This document shows positions 38,584 through 51,556 of a stretch of DNA of 64,000 nucleotides, piece after piece. Origin of the DNA: CAZUDO01 sp964618895 (GTDB lineage: Bacteria; Desulfobacterota; Binatia; DP-6); contig CAZUDO010000056.1 of assembly GCA_964618895.1 (NCBI GenBank), positions 62,001 through 126,000 on the forward strand. The letters are read 5' to 3'. The position numbers and the translations under genes were made by a program. A model generated the notes under the pieces. That model ran no database searches, was not told the DNA's origin, and was given only the letters and a program-made list of their open reading frames with translations. Within the stretch, counting starts at the first letter, position 1, and every line of letters begins with the position of its first letter.

Positions 38584-39161
38584 GAGGGGACGCGCAAGCC
38601 GACCAACGGCGCGCGTGCGGTCGGCATGGCGAGACCGGGCGCCGCCACCGCCAGGTCGAGTGCGATGGCACGTACGCGTGCGAGATCGGAGGTAGCCAGG
38701 CCTGTCGTGGGTACGGCGAGCACCGTACCGGTGGTATCGAGGTAGCGGAACGAGCAGCGGGTCACTCCGTCCGCGACGGGCATCGATTGACGGCCAACCA
38801 CACGGGAGAGGCGACGGGTGGCGGACGCGCAGACGTATCCGATGGTCTCCTCGGAGTCGGCGTCGACGGCGCCATCTCCGTCGAGATCCGCCGTGAGGGT
38901 CACGCGATCGGTGTACGCTTCCACCACGGCGGGTACGCCGGCAGCGGTCGGGTCGAAGCCGGCGCGGCGAACGTCGAAGGTCAGGCTTTCGACGGCGATG
39001 TGGGCGATGTCCTCGAGTTCCCCACGCGCGGCAGTGACGACCAGGACGCGGGCCCCGCCGGCGATCGCGCCGGCGAGTCCGGTGAGCACCAGCATGCCGA
39101 GCGCTGTTCCCACGAGCATCTCGACGAGCCCGTTGCCCCGTGCGCGGTGCCGTCGGGTCAT
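38580..39161 (-). CDS. PilW-like minor pilin
   Basis: 193 residues from ATG 39161. A short basic leader (MTRRHRARGNG) precedes LVEMLVGTALGMLVLTGLAGAIAGG, with the prepilin-type G-x-x-x-x-E pattern (NGLVEML) and a hydrophobic helix. The mature domain has EDIAHIAVESLTFDVRRAGFDP, typical of PilW ('DVRRAGY'). It also carries two cysteines that may pair. It overlaps the next gene by 4 bases and helps initiate pilus assembly. Confidence 0.82.
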   Translation of the reverse strand: MTRRHRARGNGLVEMLVGTALGMLVLTGLAGAIAGGARVLVVTAARGELEDIAHIAVESLTFDVRRAGFDPTAAGVPAVVEAYTDRVTLTADLDGDGAVDADSEETIGYVCASATRRLSRVVGRQSMPVADGVTRCSFRYLDTTGTVLAVPTTGLATSDLARVRAIALDLAVAAPGLAMPTARAPLVGLRVPS

Positions 39162-39502
39162 GGGAGCGTCTCCGTGTCGAGGGCGATGACGTGCCCGCGC
39201 CATCCCACGCGTACCGACAGGGTGACCGGGGTTCCCCGACCACCGGCGACCGACCACCGCCGAGCGTAGACCGTGCCATCGCATGCGATTGGTGCGTCCG
39301 TTCCGCCCGCGCGGGGGCCCGCGCGCAGCGCTTCGAGTCGTTGGCCGGCGAACGCGAGGGCGTTGTTGGTGTCCCGGATCAGGACCAGGGAGCGCGTGCC
39401 CAACGCAGCGCTCGCCACGAGGCCGCCGGCGGCGAGACCCGCAAGGCTGGCTGCGACCAGGGCGTCGACGAGCGCCGAGCCCGATACCCTGCGAGCGCTC
39501 AT
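39158..39502 (-). CDS. PilV-like minor pilin
   Basis: 114 residues from ATG 39502, which overlaps the stop of the FimT-like gene (ATGA). The leader MSARRVSG is followed by SALVDALVAASLAGLAAGGL, a pilin-type helix in which position 5 of the mature part would be Asp (SALVDA) rather than the usual Glu. The soluble part is small, with ALRAGPRAGGTDAPIACDGTVYARRW. PilV-type proteins end the minor pilin complex. The Asp in place of Glu makes processing or assembly interesting. Moderate confidence in the exact subtype. Confidence 0.75.
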   Translation of the reverse strand: MSARRVSGSALVDALVAASLAGLAAGGLVASAALGTRSLVLIRDTNNALAFAGQRLEALRAGPRAGGTDAPIACDGTVYARRWSVAGGRGTPVTLSVRVGWRGHVIALDTETLP

Positions 39503-39915
39503 TGCAATCGAACCCGGCCACGCTGGTTGACGATTACGCGCCGCCGGCGGGTACCGGCCCCGAGCTCGATGGTGCCGTTGTCCGCCGAGCCCAGCGCGCC
39601 GAACAGGATCCGGCTGCGCGCAGGAAGTGCGGCGAAAGTGATGCCGCGCGGCAACGGCTGGGTGACGAGCACGTCCGGGCCGTCGCGCAGCTCGGTGCGG
39701 GCTCGGGTGGCGTCGAAGGTGACCTGCACGGCGACATTGCGGGCGAGCGCGTGACCGCGTGCCTGCCGGAGCAGGGCGGCTACCGCGCGCGCTCCGCTCG
39801 CCAACCGTGCCGAGGCGATCAGCTCGGGCACGCGAACGGTGGCAGTCCCGGCGATGATGGCCGTGATCCCGAGGGTAAGGAGCGCCTCGAACAGCGTGAA
39901 TCCTGCGGTACGCGT
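39499..39915 (-). CDS. FimT/GspH-like minor pseudopilin with an apparent ACG start
   Basis: 138 residues if read from ACG at 39915. The prepilin motif (TAGFTLFEALLTLGITAIIAG) is intact and must be included, but no ATG, GTG, TTG or CTG occurs in frame before it. An excellent GGAGG (39921-39925 on the complementary strand) sits five bases from the ACG, which would give MRTAGFTLFE, a perfect FimT start. The mature domain has RARGHALARNVAVQVTF and ILFGALGSADNGTIEL, typical of FimT/GspH. A mutation of ATG to ACG is the alternative. The next ATG or GTG lies after the helix. Confidence 0.72.
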   Translation of the reverse strand, partial: TRTAGFTLFEALLTLGITAIIAGTATVRVPELIASARLASGARAVAALLRQARGHALARNVAVQVTFDATRARTELRDGPDVLVTQPLPRGITFAALPARSRILFGALGSADNGTIELGAGTRRRRVIVNQRGRVRLQ

Positions 39916-40009
39916 AGCCGCCTCCTCTCCGAGGCACGTCGGCGGGGCAGGACGACGCGTGCGGAGGCTTCAGGTAGCGGCGGTGGCGTGCTGATGCAAG
40001 GGGGGCGGC

Positions 40010-40885
40010 TCAGGGCGAGAATGCGACCAGCGGCGGCGCATACAGCGCGAGCAGGGCACCGAACGCCAGGAAAGGGCCGAACGGAATCGCCGTGCGCCGC
40101 GCGGCTCGTTGCACGAATGGTGCGAGCGCCCGCACCCCGAGGCGCCGCCGCACGCGGCGTCCGGCATGGCTCGCGCCGCGCGCCAGCATCACCCCCACCC
40201 CGGCCAGCGACCCGGTGATCGACGCGATCAGCAGGATGCCGGGGATCGCCTGCCAGCCGAGGAAGGTTCCCATCATGGCGAGCAGCTTCACGTCACCGAG
40301 GCCGAGTCCCTCGATACCGGTGAAGCGCTCGTAGCCCCATGCGACCGCCCACAGGATGCCGCCGCCGAACAGCGCGCCCAAGGCGGCGTCCCAGGGGGAG
40401 ACCGGCCCGCCGAGAAGGGCCACGCCGAGGCCGACCAATATCCCGGGCAGGCTCACCTCGTCCGGGATGAAGCGGTGGTCGAAGTCGATCACGGAGACCA
40501 GCAGCAGGGCGGCCGTGAAGGCAAATGCGACCAGGGCCTGCGGCGTCGGCCCGAACATGGCGAGCGCGAGCGTGGCGAGGACACCGGTCGCGGCCTCGAC
40601 CAGCGGATAGCGCACGCCGATCGGTTCCTTGCAGGTTCGGCAGCGGGCGCGCAGCCAGGCCCACGACACCAGCGGCAGGTTATCGTACCACGCAATGGGT
40701 GTGGCACAGCGCGGGCAGCGCGACGCGGGCCGGACGACGGATTCGTCGGCCGGCATGCGGTGGATGCAGACGTTCAGGAAGCTCCCGACGCAGGCACCGA
40801 CGACGAAGGCGAGGGCGACCACCGGCGCGTCGAGGCTCGACGCGATTGAGGGCAGTGGCATCATGCTGGCGAGGGCGTCGTTCAT
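40010..40885 (-). CDS. pilD: Prepilin peptidase / N-methyltransferase PilD
   Basis: 291 residues with about eight membrane helices. The N-terminal zinc-binding region is CPRC...CRTCKEP, and the peptidase aspartates lie in VIDFDHRFIPDEVS and GLGLGDVKLLAMMG. The enzyme cuts the leader of prepilins after Gly and methylates the new N-terminus. It is part of the minus-strand pil cluster next to pilA and is needed to process all pilin-like proteins here. It is longer than E. coli GspO, with an extra C-terminal helix. Confidence 0.94.
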   Translation of the reverse strand: MNDALASMMPLPSIASSLDAPVVALAFVVGACVGSFLNVCIHRMPADESVVRPASRCPRCATPIAWYDNLPLVSWAWLRARCRTCKEPIGVRYPLVEAATGVLATLALAMFGPTPQALVAFAFTAALLLVSVIDFDHRFIPDEVSLPGILVGLGVALLGGPVSPWDAALGALFGGGILWAVAWGYERFTGIEGLGLGDVKLLAMMGTFLGWQAIPGILLIASITGSLAGVGVMLARGASHAGRRVRRRLGVRALAPFVQRAARRTAIPFGPFLAFGALLALYAPPLVAFSP

Positions 40886-40926
40886 CGGCTAGCGCACGCG
40901 AGGGGGGTGGTCAAACTGCAATCCCG

Positions 40927-40967
40927 AAAACGACGGTGGGGGACGGACTGGCGTCCGCCCCCCACCG
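40927..40967 (-). terminator. Rho-independent terminator of pilA
   Basis: A stem of 15 bases (40934-40948 with 40953-40967, one mismatch) closed by a TGGC loop, followed on the minus strand by a short T tract (CGTTTTCGGG). It lies about 25 bases after the pilA stop, so pilA can be transcribed alone in large amounts. Confidence 0.75.
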
Positions 40968-40991
40968 TGCTGCGAGTAGAATCGCGTGTGT

Positions 40992-41384
40992 TTAGCTCAC
41001 CGAAAAGTTCGGGCTGCCCGCGCTGTCCCAGTTATAGGTCTTGCCAGAGCCCGAGGTCCCCGCGCTCGCGTTGCACGTGAAGCTCGTGGCAGTGCCAGTG
41101 CAGCCGGTCGTGACCTTGGCCGAAGCGCTGAAGCCCGGCAGGTTGGTAGACGTACAGGCCGTGCAGCTGTTGTACGCGTTGTTGTCGACGAAGTACGCCT
41201 CCTGCGCGGTGGCCGCGTTGCGCACGTCCGACTCGGCGCGACCGTCGAAGCCGCGCTTGCGGTACTCGGCGAACTGCGGGATGGCGATCGCGGCCAGGAT
41301 GCCGATGATCGCGACCACGACCAGGAGTTCGATCAGCGTGAACCCCTGCGACTTCTTGTGCTTCTTCTTGCTCACGGTACCCAT
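40992..41384 (-). CDS. pilA: Major type IV pilin PilA
   Basis: 130 residues from ATG 41384, with GGGAGG seven bases upstream. The leader MGTVSKKKHKKSQG is cut before FTLIELLVVVAIIGILAAIA, and the mature Glu5 is present. The N-terminal alpha helix is complete. The globular part has RGFDGRAESDVRNAATAQEAYF and cysteine pairs (SCTACTST, TGCTG, FTC) that can form the usual disulfides. A sigma-54 promoter lies upstream and a terminator downstream, matching a highly expressed single gene. pilD, pilC, pilT and pilB surround it. Confidence 0.95.
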   Translation of the reverse strand: MGTVSKKKHKKSQGFTLIELLVVVAIIGILAAIAIPQFAEYRKRGFDGRAESDVRNAATAQEAYFVDNNAYNSCTACTSTNLPGFSASAKVTTGCTGTATSFTCNASAGTSGSGKTYNWDSAGSPNFSVS

Positions 41385-41463
41385 GCTTCCTCCCTTTCGA
41401 CTCGATGCCTCGAGTGGTTGTTCTGTCCGGTGACCCCGTCCCCGGCGCGTTTGGGGGGGACGG

Positions 41464-41479
41464 AGCAAGCCCGGTGCCA
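41464..41479 (-). promoter_or_regulatory. Sigma-54 (-24/-12) promoter of pilA
   Basis: Read on the minus strand the site is TGGCAC-C-GGGC-TTGCT, matching the consensus TGGCACG-N4-TTGC(A/T) at every position except the seventh. Its TTGC element ends about 80 bases upstream of the pilA ATG, so a leader of ~65-70 bases is expected. In Pseudomonas, pilA is also sigma-54 driven through PilR. Confidence 0.82.
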
Positions 41480-41713
41480 CCCACGGTCCCTGCGCACCCG
41501 CCGCGGCGTTGTGATGGGCAGAGGAGCTAGAGCCTCGAAATCACGGGGGTGTGCCCGGCCCGGGGCTGTTCGGACTCGGACGGTCCACGTCATGTGGTGG
41601 CCGCTGGTCGTCACGAATGTAACGTCTCGTTCCGGAACATGCGGGAAACAGGAGGCCCGATCGCGGGGGTGTGCGTAGCATCGCCCGTCGTCGGCGGCCA
41701 CGGACGTACAAAA

Positions 41714-41761
41714 CGCAGCGGCGCGGCCCGTCACGCTCGACCGCGTGACGGAGCCGCGCCG
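41714..41761 (-). terminator. Terminator after pilC
   Basis: A long GC-rich hairpin (18-19 bases per arm, 41719-41736 with 41743-41761, one bulged base) with a 6-base loop. On the minus strand it is followed by CTGCGTTTTG. It lies 42 bases after the pilC stop and separates the pilB-T-C transcript from pilA. The remaining ~320 bases to pilA hold only the sigma-54 promoter and no further gene. Confidence 0.7.
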
Positions 41762-41802
41762 CAGGGGGGACACCGGGGCGTCGCCAGCGAGCGACGCCGG
41801 GG

Positions 41803-43023
41803 TCACTCCATGACCGATCCGAGACGGAAGATCGGCAGATACATGGAGATCACCAAGCCGCCGATCACGAGGCCGAGGAACAGGATGACCATGGGCTCCA
41901 GGAGCGACATGAGGTTCGCCACGGCGTTGTCGACCTCGTCTTCGTAGAAGTCGGCGATTTTGGTGAGCATGGTGTCGAGCGCGCCCGTGGTCTCCCCCAC
42001 GGCGATCATCTGGCAGACCATGGGCGGGAAGACCTTACTCTCGGTGAGCGGCTCGGCGATCGTGCGTCCGCTCGCGATGCTGGTACGAGCCACCAGGATC
42101 GCACCTTCGACCACCTTGTTGCCCGCCGTATGGGCCGTGATGTTGAGCGCGTCCAGGATCGGCACGCCCGACGAAACCAGGGTGGCGAGCGTGCGGGTCA
42201 CGCGGGCGACGGCGGACTTGCGCAGGAGACCGCCGAAGACCGGCACGCGCAGCATGAAGCGGTCGATGGCCAGCTGCCCCGCGTTGGTCTTGTAGGCGTA
42301 CCGGATGCCAAACACCGCCGCGACCGGAAGCGCCATCAGGAACCAGACGTTGGCGACGGTGAAGCGCGACAAGTTGATGACGAACTGGGTGGGCGCGGGT
42401 AGCGCGGCCCCGAAGCTCTCGAAGACCTCGGCGAACACCGGAATCACCCACACGAGCAGGATGGCGGTGACGATGACCGCTGCCCCGACGATACTCGCCG
42501 GGTAGATCATCGCGCCCTTGATCTTGCTCTTGAGGCGTGCCGCCTTCTCGAGATACGCCGCCAGGCGGCTCAGGATGGTATCGAGGATGCCGCCGATCTC
42601 GCCGGCATGGACCAGGCTCGTGTACAGGTCCGTGAAGGTGTCCGGATGCTTGGCCATCGACTCGGCCAGCGTCTGGCCGCTCTCGACGTTGTCCTTGATG
42701 GCGCCGATGACCTTCCGGAAGGGCTTCGAGTCGCTCTGCGCGCCCAGGATCTGCAGGCACTGCACGATCGGGAGGCCGGCGTCGATCATGGTGGCGAACT
42801 GGCGTGTGAAGATGACCACATCGCGCGGCTTGATCGGGTTGCCGATGGTGGGGATCGCGATCTCGTAGTCGAGCCCCTTGCCCTTTTCCTTGATGCGGTC
42901 GGCCTGCGGCTGGACGCGCTGGCTGCGCAGGCGGATGATCACCGCCTCGCGGCTGGTGGCCTCCATCTCGCCCTTGAGCGTTTCGCCCTTCGGCGAGACG
43001 CCTTGCCACTTGTAGACGGCCAT
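41803..43023 (-). CDS. pilC: Type IV pilus inner-membrane platform protein PilC
   Basis: 406 residues. Two type II secretion F domains lie at ~70-195 (FTRQFATMIDAGLPIVQCLQIL) and ~275-400 (RVTRTLATLVSSGVPILDALNI, PPMVCQMIAVGETTGALDTML). Three membrane helices are seen (about 170-195, 220-240, 378-400). It starts MAVYKWQGVSPKGETLKGE, the usual PilC/GspF opening. PilC couples the PilB and PilT ATPases to pilin movement. It lies 10 bases after pilT in the same transcript. Confidence 0.95.
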   Translation of the reverse strand: MAVYKWQGVSPKGETLKGEMEATSREAVIIRLRSQRVQPQADRIKEKGKGLDYEIAIPTIGNPIKPRDVVIFTRQFATMIDAGLPIVQCLQILGAQSDSKPFRKVIGAIKDNVESGQTLAESMAKHPDTFTDLYTSLVHAGEIGGILDTILSRLAAYLEKAARLKSKIKGAMIYPASIVGAAVIVTAILLVWVIPVFAEVFESFGAALPAPTQFVINLSRFTVANVWFLMALPVAAVFGIRYAYKTNAGQLAIDRFMLRVPVFGGLLRKSAVARVTRTLATLVSSGVPILDALNITAHTAGNKVVEGAILVARTSIASGRTIAEPLTESKVFPPMVCQMIAVGETTGALDTMLTKIADFYEDEVDNAVANLMSLLEPMVILFLGLVIGGLVISMYLPIFRLGSVME

Positions 43024-43033
43024 GCGTCCCTCC

Positions 43034-44116
43034 TCAGCCGACTTTGCCGAGCTTCGACAGCCCGAGCATCTGGCGGACTTCGTCGAGTTCCGTGGCGTGC
43101 CCGATGGCCTCCTCGGGCGTGATCAGGTTGCGTTGCACGAGGTTGACGAGCGCCTGACTCATCGTTTGCATGCCGAACTTCGTTTGTCCGACCTGCATCT
43201 GCGAGTAGACTTGGTGGATCTTCTCCTCGCGGATGAGGTTGCGGATGGCGGGATTCGGGATCATCACCTCGCACGCGAGGGCGCGGCCGCGGCCATCGCG
43301 GCGCGGGATGAGCTGCTGCGAGACCACCCCCTGCAGCACCAGCGAGAGCTGGGCGCGAACCTGCGATTGCTGGTGAGGCGGAAACACGTCGATCACGCGG
43401 TTGATGGTCTGCACCGCCGAGTTGGTATGCAGGGTGGAGAAGGCCAGGTGGCCGGTCTCGGCGACGACCAGCGCCGACTCGATGGTCTCGAGGTCGCGCA
43501 TTTCGCCGATGAGCACGATGTCGGGATCTTGCCGCAGCACGTGCTTGAGGGCTTGCGAGAAGCTGGTCGTATCGGCGAAGACTTCGCGCTGGTTGACCAC
43601 GCAGCCCTTGTGCTCGTGGACGAACTCGATCGGGTCTTCGACGGTCACGATGTGCTCGTGACGTTCGCGGTTGACCTTGTCGACCATCGCGGCAAGAGTG
43701 GTGCTCTTGCCGCTGCCGGTGGGGCCTGTCACCAGCACCAGCCCGCGCGGGAGATCGCACAGCTCTGCCACCGACGGCGGCACCCCCAGCTGGCTCAGCT
43801 GCGGCGTCTGGTGTGGGATCATGCGGAAGGCACCGCCGACGCTGCCTTTTTGCAGGTAGAGGTTGCCGCGGAAGCGACTGGCCCCCTTGATGCCGAAGGA
43901 GAAGTCGAGCTCGCTGGCCTCCTCGAACTTCTTCTTCTGGGCCTCGGTCAGGAGGCTGTAGGTGAGGTTCTTGGTGTCGGTGGCGCTGAGCGGCGGATGG
44001 GCCAAGGCCACGAGCTCGCCGTGGAGCCGGATCATGGGCGGGCTCGCGGTGGTCAGGTGCAGGTCCGACGCCCCGCGCTCGAGCATCTCGCGCAGGAAGG
44101 CTTCGATGGACGGCAT
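43034..44116 (-). CDS. pilT: Pilus retraction ATPase PilT
   Basis: 360 residues from ATG 44116. Walker A is GPTGSGKSTT, the Asp box is EHIVTVEDPIEFVH, Walker B is VLIGEMRDLETI and the His box is GHLAFSTLHTNSAV. The PilT-specific AIRNLIREEKIHQVYSQMQ motif is present, distinguishing it from PilB and GspE. It powers pilus retraction and twitching motility. It is separated from pilB by 424 bases that hold the large inverted repeat. Confidence 0.95.
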   Translation of the reverse strand: MPSIEAFLREMLERGASDLHLTTASPPMIRLHGELVALAHPPLSATDTKNLTYSLLTEAQKKKFEEASELDFSFGIKGASRFRGNLYLQKGSVGGAFRMIPHQTPQLSQLGVPPSVAELCDLPRGLVLVTGPTGSGKSTTLAAMVDKVNRERHEHIVTVEDPIEFVHEHKGCVVNQREVFADTTSFSQALKHVLRQDPDIVLIGEMRDLETIESALVVAETGHLAFSTLHTNSAVQTINRVIDVFPPHQQSQVRAQLSLVLQGVVSQQLIPRRDGRGRALACEVMIPNPAIRNLIREEKIHQVYSQMQVGQTKFGMQTMSQALVNLVQRNLITPEEAIGHATELDEVRQMLGLSKLGKVG

Positions 44117-44247
44117 GGCGCAGGGGAGAGCAGGGGGCGTGCCAGGGTGTCCGCGCCGGCCCGCCGGCACCTCCGGCCCTCTGCGCCGTCAGCTTTGCGT
44201 CACGCCACCCCTTCGAGCAACACGATTGGAACAGATCCGTACAACCC

Positions 44248-44534
44248 GACCCAAGACTTCGTCTCGGGTCGGGGCTCAAGATTGCCTGCCGGTGGAGAAG
44301 GCGAAGGCCGTGCCGCGGCCGGCGAAGCCGGCGCGGCAAACTTGGGATAGGACGGACAGAACGTCGGCGCCGCCGCCGACGACGTGTCTCCCGGTCTTCC
44401 CGGCCGGAGCGGATCCGCGGCGGCTACTGGTCCGCTCCGCTTTGCCGCGCCGGCTTTTGCCGGCCGCGGCACGGCCTTCGCCTTCTCCGCCGGCAGGCAA
44501 TCTTGGGCCCCGACCCGAGACGAAGTCTTGGGTC
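44248..44534. repeat. 287-bp nested-hairpin inverted repeat between pilB and pilT
   Basis: Two arms of 93 and 94 bases (44248-44340 and 44441-44534) are inverted copies that differ at about four positions. Each arm has a terminal hairpin (44248-44270 and 44512-44534) and an inner GC hairpin (44311-44338 and 44443-44471). The 100-base centre holds two more hairpins: 44362-44381 (CGTCGGCG arms) and 44405-44439 (CGGAGCGGA arms). There is no credible gene in the 424-base gap. The right arm ends six bases from the pilB stop. The layout, with palindromes in opposite orientation at the two ends, resembles a REPIN or a MITE-like element. No target duplication is visible. Confidence 0.9.
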
Positions 44535-44540
44535 GATCTC

Positions 44541-46222
<1,682 letters not shown>

Positions 46223-46226
<4 letters not shown>

Positions 46227-47188
46227 GGCAACGGAGGGCGGGGGCCCTGAAAAGTAGCGGCTGGGGTGAGCCCAGTCAACGGGAGGCCGGCGGCGCGCAG
46301 CGCCTGCGCCATGGCCGTCCGGGGCGCACGCCGGCCGGTCCAGGCCTCGAAGGCGAACGCCCCTTGGTGCAGGAGCATCGCGCTGCCGTCGAGCGTTCCG
46401 TAGCCGGCCCGCGCGGCGGCGGCCAGGAAGGGAGTCTGCCGCGGACCGTATACCAGGTCGACGAAGAGACATCCGCGCGGGGCGGCTGTGTACCGGATCG
46501 CCAGTTGTGCGCCAGCGAGGCCGAGCGGCGTAGTGTTCACGACCACGGCGGCGTCCCGCAGGGCGTCCCCGCGGACCAGGGTGGCAAGCCCCACCGGCGC
46601 GACCTGCCGGACCCCAAGGCGGACGAGCCGGTCGGCGAGGGCGACGGCGCGGGCGGGGGTTCGGTTGGCGATGACCAGGCGGAGGATCCCGCCACGTTGA
46701 AGCGCTACGGCGACGGCGCGCGCCGAGCCGCCGGCGCCGACGACGACCGCGGTGCCCCCGCGCAGGTGCGTGCGACCGCGGATGGCGGCCAGAAAGCCCC
46801 GTCCGTCCGTATTGTCTCCCAGCATGCTGCCGTCGCGCCGGAAGACCACCGTGTTGACGGCGCCGATCCGCGCTGCCTCCGGCGTCAGGGTGTCGACCAG
46901 GGGCAGGGCGGCCTCCTTCAGGGGCACGGTGAGGTTGAGGCCCCCCATGGCGAGCGTCCGGGCCTCGGCGAGGGCAGCCGGTAGGGCAGAAACCGGAACG
47001 CGATAGCGCAGGTAGAGGTGTGGCAGCCTGGCGGCCGCAAAGGCGGCGTTGTGCATGGCGGGCGAGCACGAGTGCTCCACCGGGTCACCGAGGACCCCGA
47101 ACAGTCGTGCCTGCTCACTGCGGACCACGTGTCGTCCCTTCCTGCGCGTAGGGGTCTCCAGTCGGCGCACCCCGCCGTCGCTCATCAT
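46223..47188 (-). CDS. aroE: Shikimate dehydrogenase
   Basis: 321 residues from ATG 47188. A GTG at 47128 is a possible later start. Shikimate-binding SCSPAMHNAAF, catalytic Lys in NLTVPLKEAAL and Asp in GDNTDGRGF are present. The NADP-binding loop is VVVGAGGSARAVAVAL with ANRTPARA. It reduces 3-dehydroshikimate in aromatic amino acid synthesis. It precedes pilB with a 4-base overlap, so the two are probably co-transcribed. Confidence 0.95.
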
Positions 47189-47235
47189 CGGCCGGCAGGC
47201 GTCGGATCTTTAGCCCCGCCCGGGGGGCGAATGCG

Positions 47236-50010
<2,775 letters not shown>

Positions 50011-50048
50011 AGCGTCCTCCTCCCTCAGGTTGCGAGAAAAGCTGGACC

Positions 50049-50825
50049 CTAGCGGACGCGGCCTGGGGAATCAACGCGCGCTCGCGTGAGGAACGCGCGT
50101 GTCCGCAGCGGCGCGGAGGCGACGGCGCCGACGAGGCACTCGGTGACACTGGCAGCCTCCACGAGAGTGGACGGGGCCACGGCCGTGGCCCCGGCTTCCG
50201 CAAGCGGCCCGGAGACCAGACGCGCGAGTTCGCGCACGGTCGCGGCGGCGATCGGGCGCACGGATTCCTGCGGTGGAACGCATCGTCGACAGACGAGCCC
50301 GCTGCGTGTGAGCACGAGGTAGGCGGGGACAGTCCCAAGGTTCGCCCCGCATCCCCGGCAACGGTCGATCGTTGGCGCATATCCGGTCGCCGTCAGCAGG
50401 TGCAGCTCGAACGCCCGCAGCACGGGATCGAGCGAGGTGTCTCGGTCGAGCAGGGCCAGTGCGTCGTCGAGGAGCCGGAAAATCTCGCCACCGGACTCCC
50501 GGCCGAGGACCAAGCGGTCCACGAGCTCGAGAACGTAGCTGCCAGCCGCGAACCGATCCAAATCGCGCGTGAACCCGCGCAACACCGCCAGCAGCTCGCA
50601 GCGCACGAGGAAGGCGAGATCCGAGGAGGCGTGTGGACGGAACACCGCCCGTACCCGCACGAAGGGTTCCAGCGTTCCGGCGAAGCGCCTCCTCGAGTTC
50701 TTGGCGCCCTTCGCGATCCCGGTCACCTTGCCCTGCTGCTCGGTCAGCAGGGTGACGATCAGGTCGGACTCTCCGTAGGCCCGGGTCCTCAGGACGAAGG
50801 CCGGGCTGGTGATCTCGGTGTGCAC
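50049..50825 (-). CDS. recO: DNA repair protein RecO
   Basis: 258 residues. The N-terminal OB-fold has AFVLRTRAYGESDLIVTLLTEQQGKVTGIAKGAKNSRRRFAG (broken by a few changes), a classic RecO opening. The zinc-finger Cys set is CRGCGANLG...CRRCVPP. RecO promotes strand annealing and RecF-pathway loading of RecA. It stands alone, diverging from grpE. Confidence 0.93.
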   Translation of the reverse strand: MHTEITSPAFVLRTRAYGESDLIVTLLTEQQGKVTGIAKGAKNSRRRFAGTLEPFVRVRAVFRPHASSDLAFLVRCELLAVLRGFTRDLDRFAAGSYVLELVDRLVLGRESGGEIFRLLDDALALLDRDTSLDPVLRAFELHLLTATGYAPTIDRCRGCGANLGTVPAYLVLTRSGLVCRRCVPPQESVRPIAAATVRELARLVSGPLAEAGATAVAPSTLVEAASVTECLVGAVASAPLRTRAFLTRARVDSPGRVR

Positions 50826-50871
50826 GCGGCCTCGCTCAGGGGGGTACCACCCGTTTCTTTGACGTACAACC

Positions 50872-50900
50872 TTGACAAACGTGGTTTGGGTTCCTAGCTA
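50872..50900 (+). promoter_or_regulatory. Putative promoter of grpE-dnaK
   Basis: TTGACA (50872-50877), 17 bases, TAGCTA (50895-50900). The start would be near 50907, ~38 bases before the grpE ATG. No CIRCE element (HrcA site) was seen nearby, and no hrcA gene precedes grpE. Confidence 0.5.
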
Positions 50901-50944
50901 CTCGCGGCCTGCCGGACGATGTCTGTGGGCACGGGACGATTTCG

Positions 50945-51532
50945 ATGGTGGATAGCGGGGATAGCACCAAAGAGCCGGGGCAGGCCGGGGGGCAGTCCTC
51001 TCCTCCCGACGACCCGGGGGCTCGGGTGTGGGAACTCGAGAAGGAGCTGGAGGCCGTACGAGACGAGGCGCGTCAGAGCCAGGAGCGCTGGTTACGCGAG
51101 CGTGCCGATCTCGAGAACGTAAAGAAGCGTGCCGCCAAGGAGCGGGTCGACACGATCCGCTACGCCAACGAGACGGTACTCCGCGATCTCCTCTCCGTCG
51201 TCGACAACCTCGAACGGGCCGTCGACCATGCGCGCGGGGGGGGGAACGGGAAGCCGCTGATCGACGGGGTCGAGCTGGTGCTCAAGTCGCTCCTCGACGT
51301 GCTCGAGCGCCACGGGGTCACGCGCTTGCAGGCCAAGGGTGCCCGCTTCGACCCGGCCCACCACGAGGCCATGGCTCACGTCGAGACCGGCGAACACGAG
51401 CCCAACTCGGTCGTCGAGGAGCACCAGCCGGGGTACCGCCTGAACGAGCGGCTCCTCCGGCCGGCCCTGGTCAGTGTCGCGAAGGCGCCGGGCGGCACCC
51501 CCAAAGTTGCCAAGGATGGCGACCGTGATTAA
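50945..51532 (+). CDS. grpE: Nucleotide exchange factor GrpE
   Basis: 195 residues. A low-complexity N-terminal tail, then a long coiled-coil (~25-75) and the beta-domain with LLSVVDNLERAVDHARG, VELVLKSLLDVLERHGVTRL, FDPAHHEAMAHVETGEHEPN and VVEEHQPGYRLNERLLRPALV. It releases ADP from DnaK. Gene order grpE-dnaK-dnaJ is standard. The ATG is preceded by only a weak Shine-Dalgarno. Confidence 0.95.
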   Translation: MVDSGDSTKEPGQAGGQSSPPDDPGARVWELEKELEAVRDEARQSQERWLRERADLENVKKRAAKERVDTIRYANETVLRDLLSVVDNLERAVDHARGGGNGKPLIDGVELVLKSLLDVLERHGVTRLQAKGARFDPAHHEAMAHVETGEHEPNSVVEEHQPGYRLNERLLRPALVSVAKAPGGTPKVAKDGDRD

Positions 51533-51556
51533 CAGCCGCGAAGGAGAAACCCCGGA

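Noticed and set aside
50821..50944. CIRCE/HrcA operator near grpE
   Set aside because: No TTAGCACTC-N9-GAGTGCTAA-like repeat was found.
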